Shown here in pieces: positions 56,283-64,000 of a DNA stretch of 64,000 bases. Source of the DNA: Dendrolimus kikuchii (taxonomy: Eukaryota; Arthropoda; Insecta; Lepidoptera; Lasiocampidae); assembly GCA_019925095.2 (NCBI GenBank), contig CM034412.1:2604001-2668000 (forward strand), read 5' to 3'. The first letter of the stretch is position 1, and every line of letters begins with the position of its first letter. Below the pieces are notes generated by a model. The model searched no databases. It saw only the letters and a list, made by a program, of their open reading frames with translations, and was not told the DNA's origin. Made by a program: the position numbers and the translations under genes.

Positions 56283-56492
56283 TCAGGTGGTGGGGTATTT
56301 GCCCGACTGGTCTAGAATATGCCGCCATAACAACCTTGAGTTGAATTCCGGCCTTAATGACTAGGTTCCAGTCTCCCTTAAGAGAGCAGCAGCGTATTTT
56401 TAGCACCTTTGGTGTTGCAAATGTCCATAGGCGATGGTAACCGCTTTTCGTCAAGTGGGCCGTCTGCCTGTCTGCTGAACTCATGCAATAAA
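56283..56492 (-). repeat. Dispersed repeat R2, short form
   Basis: Minus-strand R2 from 'attgcatgagttcagcagac' to 'gcaaataccccaccacctga', ending at the same internal point as the copies at 6905, 7673 and 32384. Confidence 0.8.
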
Positions 56493-56534
56493 AGTTTTAT
56501 TTTTAATATTTAGTTTAATATATACATACACATA

Positions 56535-56730
56535 TATATATACATATATATAATTCTTCTGTACGTGTGTTGACAGTGAACTCCTCCTAAACGTCTGGAC
56601 CGATTTAAATGAATTTTTTTGTGTGTGTTCAAGTGGATTCGAGGATGGTTTAGATTCACAATTGGACCCGGTAAGTGGCGCTGAAATTGGGTTTCAAATT
56701 TTCTTCAGGGCAGGACAACGTCCTTTTACT
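56535..56730 (+). mobile_element. Helitron-like H2-related fragment
   Basis: 'ctcctaaacgtctggaccga' and 'cttcagggcaggacaacgtc' follow the order of the mini-Helitron at 10189-10397; the CAGCTAG end is lost. Confidence 0.55.
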
Positions 56731-57395
56731 GTTTTTGCATATGAATGTAAGAAAACATAAACAATAGAAGATGAAATGGGGGCGTGGTTAGAAAGCTGGT
56801 GTTAGATAAAGGACCATGGTACTATTTATGAGTAAGATGTGTTATTCAAATATGTTGATAAGATTTTTTTAAACAAGATGTTAAAAGAAGATTAAAGATT
56901 TGTTTAACGTAATAAACTAGTTTTACTAAGTACACCTCCATATTTAGGTGCTTCCGTTTTCTACCCTAAAATAATAATAATAAATCCGTTTTCGACCCAT
57001 TACAATATTCAATTCCGGTTTCTACCCAGTAAACTAAGTACAGCCAGCAGAAAAAGTAAATTCGATTAAAAACATTTATTCAAAAAATAATAAAGTCAAA
57101 AAGATTCTTATACATAGTTTACAAATAACTAAATATCACTTTTAGATTATAAAACATTATTACATAGATCACATAATCAACAGATATAATAAGATTTGTT
57201 GAATAAGGCGACCAAGAGAAGATTGAGCCTGCTCCTTTATATTATTACGTATTTTGTATTCTTTTTGTGGCAACTCAGATTAGAATAGAGACACATTTCA
57301 GTCACTATTACTGCGGTCTGGTTAACCGGAATGCCCAGACTAATTGCGTTTGTGGTTGCGACCATGATACCTATTTCATCAGCCAATAAAAAACT
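56731..57395. other. No intact gene
   Basis: Phrases like 'tccgttttctaccc' recur three times at 56955-57030. This may be the degraded upstream part of the gypsy remnant that follows. Confidence 0.35.
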
Positions 57396-57588
57396 AACAG
57401 TATTAATTTATAGTTTACTACGCGATGACGTGGTAATGTTCGAAAATAATAATAAACGAATTTGTAGAAAAGTTATAGATAAATCGTCAACTCCGCGGTC
57501 AAATCTTATAAAAAACAAAAACGGTATTGTCTATTATCGTAATCGCCGGCATTTATTAATAGAGTTTACGCCGCGTGTCAAACCGTAA
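57396..57588 (+). pseudogene. Gypsy integrase C-terminal domain remnant
   Basis: The open frame ends with TPRSNLIKNKNGIVYYRNRR and HLL, the well-known pol terminus pattern (PRSY.V...G..YRRNRRHL) of Ty3/gypsy elements. 'DDVVMFENNNK' upstream fits the preceding strand. No RT, RNase H or integrase core is left nearby. It belongs to a different lineage from the 11-21 kb element. Confidence 0.6.
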
Positions 57589-57819
57589 CCAGTAGCTTTA
57601 TTTTATTTACATAAAAACTTGATTTGGTTTTTTAAACGTAATATAATTACATATAATAATACCAAAGACACTAAGTCCATATAGTCAACACAATTTCCCA
57701 GCAAAACATAGAAGTGAGTCGAAGCCAACCAGGTTTGAAATAATACTACGAATGAAATATTGTTTATGACAACGTAGGTGGTAGTTTGTTAGTGAATGGA
57801 GAAATGCGATTGCAGCGCC
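57589..57819. other. No gene seen
   Basis: No recognisable feature. Confidence 0.4.
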
Positions 57820-58105
57820 ATCTATTTTGCTAATTCCATTCTAAAGAAACGACGTCATTTATCGGGATAAAATGTATCCTAAGTGTTAACTCGGATTATA
57901 AGTCAGCACAATGTCGAGTTTCATTCATATACGTTCAGTAGTTAACAAAAAAAGACGCCATCTTTTTCGCTATTTTCGTCTATCCTACGGAAACGACGTC
58001 ATTTATCGGGATAAAAACTATCCTAAGTTACGCCCCGGGATATAAACTAGTTCTATCTCAAATTTCATTTAAATCTGTTCAGTAGTATTCACGTAACGCT
58101 CTAAC
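57820..58105. repeat. Dispersed repeat with internal duplication
   Basis: 'gaaacgacgtcatttatcgg' followed by 'gataaaa..tatcctaagt' occurs at 57847 and again at 57979. The text between ('cagtagttaac', 'cagtagtattc') also aligns, so it is a roughly 132-bp direct duplication inside a Helitron-like body. Confidence 0.6.
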
Positions 58106-59145
58106 ACACAGACAGACAGGCAAGAATTTCCGGTATCTGCTGGTCCGAATTAGCTTCCCTGAGTTTTTTCACATTTGTTAAAAATGCCTTGTACAAACTC
58201 GAAGTACGTACAGATTTATTATATATAATATAAACAACGCCTATCGAGGAGCAACGAGCAGATATCAATAATAACAGAGTACAGGAATCTGTCTGATGGT
58301 GAGGACGAGTTTTTAATTTCGGGTGATCAGGACGAGGAATATGAGCTCTCTCAGAACGTGCCGTTAGTAAGCCATATTCGCCACACTGCACTAGGCACAG
58401 AGCTAAACAAAAACATTAAAGGGCATAACATATTATTCCAAAGATTTTTTAAATAATGTATAAGGTGCTTTAGACGAACATGTGTAGTTCTTATAAGAAT
58501 TTGAAACATGGATACATTATAGTCTTGTTGGATTTGTATCCAATATAATCATAGATTATCACAGAATATATATTACTTTAAAAATTCAAGTAAATCCGTT
58601 TGAGAGTTTTTGAATAATCGGATTTTTATAAACCTAGACATATATTTGTATTGATTTCAAAAGTAACTAAAACAAGCAAAAAATAAATATGTATACATAT
58701 TTAATTTTTCTTTTTTTACTTGAATATCTTGAAGTCTATTCGAAGGAAAACAAAAAAAATATATTTTGCATATTTGTTGTTGTTATTTTATGTTTAACTT
58801 AGCACCGACTTCAAGATGTTGTAGAAAATATTTATTTTTTGCTTTTTAGTTACTTTTGAAGTCGGTTCTGTATTTTTTTTTTTGTTATTTCTTTTCCTAC
58901 TTTTTAGTTGCGCAAATATTTGAATAGTTTTAGAAACAAAAAATATATGAAACTCGTTGGACGTGCCCTTTGGGTTGCTCTAGATTTTCCTGGGAAGCAC
59001 TCATCGGATCCTGACTTGGTGACAATAGGACCTCAGGAGTTTAAATAATATTCCGAATAAACATATTGAAAATCGGTCCACAATTGACGGAGAAATCGCG
59101 TAGCAGACAAAAAAACATACATTCTAATTATGTAATATAATGTAT
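58106..59145. other. No gene seen; intergenic
   Basis: No credible gene or complete repeat. Confidence 0.4.
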
Positions 59146-59637
59146 TGTTACGAGTTGCAGGACTTGAATTAAAATGCCTTTGGAATTATTATAGACTTTA
59201 TTAGAACTATACAAACACGTATAACGTAGGTACAAATATAACCGATCGGAACAAGTCCAAACATAATGCAAAAGATCGTAATTCAATAACACGCGCAAAG
59301 CCCGTCACTAAATAGATTACCGAATGTACACAAATCTTGCTTCGCTCGTGGTTATCGCTCGACTGCCTCGTCCCTCAATCAAGACATTGCTTTATACTGC
59401 ACAGATGCAGTCTGCCCGGCCGCGTGCCCGAATTTCCTAGAATCAGTTTGTACTTTAAATCCGACACACCTGGCTAATGACTGACATAAAAGATTACAAT
59501 ACACAATGGGCTGTTTTCTAATCACAAATTTTAAACACAAAATAAACAAAAGAAGTCCAAATGCCAAAAGGTAATATAATGTGTTTCTACAGATATGCAA
59601 GCATGAATTTGTCTGTGTCGGCGTCTAGGTCTTAACA
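59146..59637 (-). repeat. Solo LTR (family L1), 492 bp
   Basis: Minus strand from TGTTAAGACCTAGACGCC to TGCAACTCGTAACA. Same internal landmarks as 45939-46483, somewhat shorter. No internal retroelement region. Confidence 0.8.
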
Positions 59638-61169
59638 ATATAATAAAAAAATTGATCAGTACATTATAGGCACACCGCACGTCACATCAAAACTCTCCAG
59701 AAACTCCTGAAACTCAAACAAAACCGCTTATTAATAGAATAATTCAATTCCCAAACTCAATCTTGTAAACAATTTTGTTAAACAAATAAGTAAAATCTTG
59801 GGAATCCCTTAGTTTATTAAACAAATGCCGAGTGAAAAGTTTACAATTCGTTTAAAAGTTAGTTAGGAGACAACGCGGACAAGGCGGATTCAATAACTCG
59901 TGAAAACGCAACGCAAAATGGCGGCTGAATTAATTAATTATTTTAATGTCATTTCGCTTTTAAGACTTTGGGATTATGAAAACTTTACATTATTATATCT
60001 TGCGATCCTTAAGCTACCAAATTAAATAACGCATTATGGAAGTAAATTTTTATTCTTCGGCCATCTTTACTCACGAGACATGAGAGAGATCATATATCAT
60101 AGACTATACAATTCTATAAGTATTTAAGACGTTATCAAACGGTACATTTTTGTCTTTCAATTTAGGTGAATCAATCATATTTTCATTAATATTAGACCAA
60201 AGTAATATCCTGAGACCTATTGGTCCGTGCATTTCTAAGAGCTTACATAGCTGTTTCATCGTAAGTGGAATCAATGGTTAGTAATCTCTATTACTCCATT
60301 GGTATTTATGCAGGATTGGTCATACTCGTCATTTCACTTACCAAACGAAAATAAACTCCACTTTCATACTACAAACTAGAACCAACGATCCCATTGCGAA
60401 ATTACATGGGATATTTTGTAATAAGTACATACCATTACACAATATTCCAAGTTTTATGGGATTAATATTCGATATTCGTATATATTTATTAATGTATACA
60501 TTACGTCATCCCTAGTCTCAGCTGTAAAAATTATCATTCATTTGTTTGTAATTTAAGATTTGGCTTAAAGGCCTAGTTGCCAAGCCATAAACTCCAAAAA
60601 ATATATCATCCTGAATTTGACATTTGACAGTGTATAACACTGTACAACTTTTTAATTTTTATTTAAAAAGAAGAATCATCTCACATCATTTTAAGTCAAA
60701 AATGTCAACCACAAAGTTTATTTAATCAAATTTAAATGAATAATAGTTAATGTGCCTTTGTGTTTGTGCTCCACGGTTATGTTTATTTCCCTCTATCTTG
60801 TTCCCGTGCTTTGCCTGTTTACCTATGTGTGTTAAAGGTAAAACCTATGGGCGCTTTCTGGTTTGTTGATGCAGCAGTGGGCGGAGGGTATAAATGGAAC
60901 CGAAATCTTATCGAGCGCCTATATTTGTTTTCTAGGTTTAAAATGCTGTCAGTGCTTCGTAATAAGCATCGATGAACCTGCCAATGTTGAGATAGATAAA
61001 ACCCAAAAAACGGAAGAAAGAGTTCATGCAATCTAATTAATATTAATTTGTAAATAAATAAAAATACTAAGTAAAATTATGGACAATTGTGTTAGTTTAT
61101 TAATTAATCTATTTATGGTATATATTCATGAGTATGCATCTTACAATATGGTGGAATAGTTAAGTCAAT
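59638..61169. other. Intergenic; S3 tail and a TATA-like patch
   Basis: 60545-60600 is the last 50 bp of SINE S3 ('ggcttaaaggcctagttgcc'). 'gagggtataaatggaacc' near 60885 looks like a core promoter, but no gene follows. Confidence 0.4.
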
Positions 61170-61434
61170 GGCTACGTTCCATTAGGGACTCACAACGACC
61201 ACGTTCACGACCATGAGTTTTCCCGTTCCACTTGCTTCTTGGCGTAACAATCGTAAACCCAAGTGGAACGGCTATTCGACCCACCTATTGACATGGGTCG
61301 TTGTGAGCGTTGTGTGATCGAAAATTATGACGTCATTAGTGACGTTTTCGCCACGACCACAACGATCGCGGTCGCCTTGTGGTACGGCTAACTGAGCGTT
61401 TTGGGCGTTGTGAACTACTAATGGAACGCCCTGA
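61170..61434. mobile_element. MITE (family M2), complete copy
   Basis: The ends cgttccattagggactcaca and (minus) cgttccattagtagttcaca are 23-bp inverted repeats with a few mismatches. The centre holds 'attatgacgtcatta', a CRE-type palindrome, and 'gtgacgttttcgcc'. No coding capacity and no clear target duplication. Confidence 0.8.
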
Positions 61435-61456
61435 ATGTGATACAATTTATTGACAT

Positions 61457-61517
61457 ATCATACATACATACATAACTTCACGCCAGTTCCCTTGCGGAGT
61501 AGGCACGAACGTCACGA
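61457..61517 (-). mobile_element. 61-bp RTE 3' end with 9-bp TSD
   Basis: Only the ATGT tail and about 45 bp before it were copied ('acttcacgccagttcccttg'). The target tattgacat flanks it at 61448-61456 and 61518-61526. Confidence 0.82.
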
Positions 61518-61725
61518 TATTGACATTATCGATTACTCAAAAGGGATAGTACCTTATACTACGAAGAACTCTCGCTTCATCTGCGTCAGTGTCAAATAAT
61601 TCAGGCTGTAGCCGAATGCGTCTTATGTAAAGCGTTAAAAAATAAGGCAATTAACACATAGCCACATTATTGTATATACATAATTTATATGCACGCGAAA
61701 TCCGCAAATAAAAAGAACCCGGATA

Positions 61726-63014
61726 CGAGGGTGACACTGAAAGTTCTTAGAAAATCAAAAACTGAGCAAACTAGCAAGTTATTATTTTTATTATATCTTT
61801 TCAAAATAGTTTCCGTTCACATCAATACATTGCTGCATTAGATAGAACCACCGAGAAAAGCACTTTGCCCACTCATCATTAGGAGTCTCTTCGATGGCCT
61901 TCTGGAACGCAGCCACTGCTTCCTTGGCGTCCATAAAATGTTTTCCTCGAAGTTTTTCTTTTATTTTCGGGAATAAATAAAAATCGCAAGGAGCAAGGTC
62001 GGGGCTATATGGCGGGTGACCCAGCAATTCCACGGCTGACGACGCCAAATAGTCGATCGTTCGCCGGGCGGTGTGCGAGGAGGCGTTGTCGTGGTGAAGG
62101 AGGATCCTACTGCGAGGTCGTTTCTCTCGAACTTTTTCCAAGACAAGTGGCAAACCTTTGTTAATATACCACTCTGCAATAACTGACTTTTGATCTTCTA
62201 AAACAATTGTCGCATAATGACCGGTCCTTCCGAAGAATGAGGCCACCATCTTTTTTCCTACACTTCGACCTCTCTTCAATTTAGTTGGCAACTCGGAAGG
62301 AAACACCCACTGAGCAGATTGTCTTTTGGTTTCCGGATCATAGCAATAAATCCAGCTTTCGTTACCCGTAAGTATGTCGAACACAGCTTTTGAGTCACCT
62401 CCGTTAAATCTTTGTATCATTTCACGGCACCAATCAACACGACGGACTTTTTGGGCCTCAGTCAAATAATGAGGTATCCACCGGGCACAAAGCTTCCTAA
62501 CGGCCAAATGTTTGTGGAGGCTTTTGTGCACTTGAGTCATACCGATGCCTAAACTTGTCCGAATCTGCTGATAGGTTACTCTTGGATCAGTCTCTATCAT
62601 ACACCGCACAACACTGATGTTATATTCAGTCGTCGCCGTAGAAGGCCGTCCCTCACGCAGAGCATCGTTGAAATTGGTGCGACCACGTTTAAACTCATTA
62701 AACCAGTTATAAACAGTGGTCCGAGAAGGGGCTTCATCGTGAAAGGCCAGTCGAAGTCTGTCATGACATTCTTGTTGACTTAAATGACATCGAAAGTCAT
62801 AAAAAATCATAGTACGAAAATTTTCTCGCGTTAAATTCATACTGGCGTGACACAGATAAATTTCAATTTGCCGTCAAATCGTAAAACAAATGACAAATGA
62901 ATGAAATTAGTACTCAATAATATTAGCAAAGAGTTCTATTTTCAAAATTAAAACTTATTTTTTATTATATTCTTTACAAGTGGCCCGTTCTAAAAACTAT
63001 CAGTGTCGCCCTCG
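61726..63014 (-). mobile_element. Mariner transposon, about 1.29 kb
   Basis: The ends cgagggtgacactgaaagtt and (minus) cgagggcgacactgatagtt are inverted repeats flanked by TA at 61724-61725 and 63015-63016. One transposase frame fills the interior. Complete in length but catalytically altered (see the transposase). Confidence 0.93.
61791..62840 (-). CDS. Mariner transposase with D-to-N change at the first catalytic residue
   Basis: 349-residue cut-and-paste transposase from ATG 62840 to the stop at 61791, full family length with no stop or frameshift. The N-terminal part is the paired-type helix-turn-helix DNA-binding region. The linker motif WIPHYL is at 121-126. The DDE core has HHDN (Asp 251) and YSPDLAPCD (Asp 286) with 34 residues between, the mariner D34D spacing. 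The first catalytic Asp expected in TGDE is Asn 160 (TGNES, codon AAC at 62361-62363). A single G-to-A change would do this, and it should abolish cleavage. The protein might still bind the element ends. Confidence 0.94.
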   Translation of the reverse strand: MNLTRENFRTMIFYDFRCHLSQQECHDRLRLAFHDEAPSRTTVYNWFNEFKRGRTNFNDALREGRPSTATTEYNISVVRCMIETDPRVTYQQIRTSLGIGMTQVHKSLHKHLAVRKLCARWIPHYLTEAQKVRRVDWCREMIQRFNGGDSKAVFDILTGNESWIYCYDPETKRQSAQWVFPSELPTKLKRGRSVGKKMVASFFGRTGHYATIVLEDQKSVIAEWYINKGLPLVLEKVREKRPRSRILLHHDNASSHTARRTIDYLASSAVELLGHPPYSPDLAPCDFYLFPKIKEKLRGKHFMDAKEAVAAFQKAIEETPNDEWAKCFSRWFYLMQQCIDVNGNYFEKI

Positions 63015-63016
63015 TA

Positions 63017-64000
63017 TTCCGTACACACGAAGCCGCTAAAGCTAATAGTATAATTTTGTTGCCTTATGTCGTTGTGTAAATGTTTGTATAATAATAAGAA
63101 TAAATACATTAATTAGATAGACTCAGCCAAATCCTCGTCGACTACGACTAAGTCTCTCGAGATACCGCGCTTTTTCGAAAAAGGTAGAAGAAGAAGGTAT
63201 AGAAGTATTCAAACAGTGTATAAACAGATATTTCGGATATTGTAGACCGTAGACAGCGCATCGGCTAGACGGTTAAACTTACCATCACTAGTAGCCGGTT
63301 CCTAGATCTTATTAATCATTCATATGCCTTAGCATCGGTGGAAATTGGACGTTACACATACGGTTAACAAGATATAGGAACCAGCAGTATGACATTTGCC
63401 TGTTTGCTTACAAGCCAACATAGTAAATAGCCCAGAGGAAAAATCTCGCCAGGAAGTTCCGTCCAAATCGTTGTTGTCTTTATGAATGCTGACGAAATAA
63501 AAACAATTTTATAGTTTACATGAATTTTATTTAAATGAAGTTTATTAAAGTAAACGCTCTTATTTCCAATGAGTTTTAAAGTTTAGAATAATCAGATATT
63601 TCCGAGGTAAGTTGATAAATTTCTTTTGAGGTAATTTTCGTCGTCAGACAATCACAGTACACTGCTAGACGTAGGCCTCCCGGCCTCCCTCCGACTTCCT
63701 CGTCCAGCATCTACCAGCGTAGTGTTGAGTAGGACACGTAAGATCCAATGGATTTGTCCCGTACAAAATACCTTTGTACAGATATGACTAAAAATTTGAA
63801 AATGTAACACTTCAAAATTTTTGTCGGGCTACTACTCATTCCTCAATATCAAAGGTGAGAGGAAGGAACGAAGCTTATGCTAAAACAGCACAAGAGCACC
63901 TCTACGGATATTCACATGACAAAGAGGGACAACATGACATGTCACAATACGACTGCTAGCTTCTACAAGTGAAATTAGGTGATTGAGGCTGATCACATCC
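63017..64000. other. No gene seen; right end of window
   Basis: No credible coding frame or repeat copy was recognised to the window end. Confidence 0.4.

Noticed and set aside
58101..58391. 96-codon minus-strand frame
   Set aside because: No recognisable motif and partly inside a dispersed repeat.
60760..60975. 71-codon frame with a TATA-like motif inside
   Set aside because: No domain or splice context; the TATA-like motif lies within the frame itself and has no gene after it.

Overview
This is a repeat-rich, AT-rich insect nuclear window, most likely from a moth or butterfly. The evidence is the class of repeats (Helitrons with A|TC...CTAG|T boundaries, tRNA-derived SINEs, RTE-type LINEs with ATGT tails, a mariner, an env-bearing Ty3/gypsy element) plus one spliced host gene. 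No species call is possible from sequence alone.

Host gene: four plus-strand coding exons (34606-34755, 35731-35834, 36961-37099, 38880-39458) have consensus splice sites and matching phases. They encode TM5, a long third intracellular loop, TM6, TM7 and a short tail of a biogenic-amine GPCR. It looks most like the insect alpha2-adrenergic-like octopamine/tyramine receptor class. Exons for TM1-4 were not found and probably lie upstream. Its introns hold a pogo-type element (33705-34501), a MITE, several dispersed repeats and an inverted-repeat-bounded piece of a nuclease-like retroelement protein (37126-37916).

Central element: 11266-21703 is a minus-strand errantivirus-like Ty3/gypsy element with two LTR copies that read as identical over 291 bp, a PBS, a polypurine tract, gag, pol and env. 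Gag and pol are joined by a T-TTT-TTA slippery heptamer. An internally deleted RTE-type LINE sits in pol and replaces most of the integrase. By chance or selection its apurinic-type endonuclease reads in frame with gypsy protease-RT-RNase H, giving one 1490-codon frame. This is the most unusual structure in the window.

Left arm (1-11265): a SINE split by an RTE fragment with a 12-bp duplication, a 48-bp minisatellite ending in a perfect hairpin, LTR-like repeats in opposite orientation, mini-Helitrons, MITEs with CRE-like palindromes, and a roughly 770-bp tandem array interrupted by a solo LTR.

Middle (21704-34605): a 574-bp foldback element, a Helitron whose exact empty site exists as a paralogous copy at 48.8 kb, LINE 3' ends, and a 118-bp satellite alternating as 236-bp dimers inside a Helitron-like element.

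Right arm (39459-64000): SINEs with clear target duplications, solo LTRs of one family, a long AT microsatellite, a gypsy pol remnant, and a near-complete mariner (61726-63014) whose transposase has Asn in place of the first catalytic Asp. Long stretches at 41.6-44.8, 51.2-54.4 and 59.6-61.2 kb show nothing recognisable.

All calls come from reading the sequence by eye; no alignment or database search was run.
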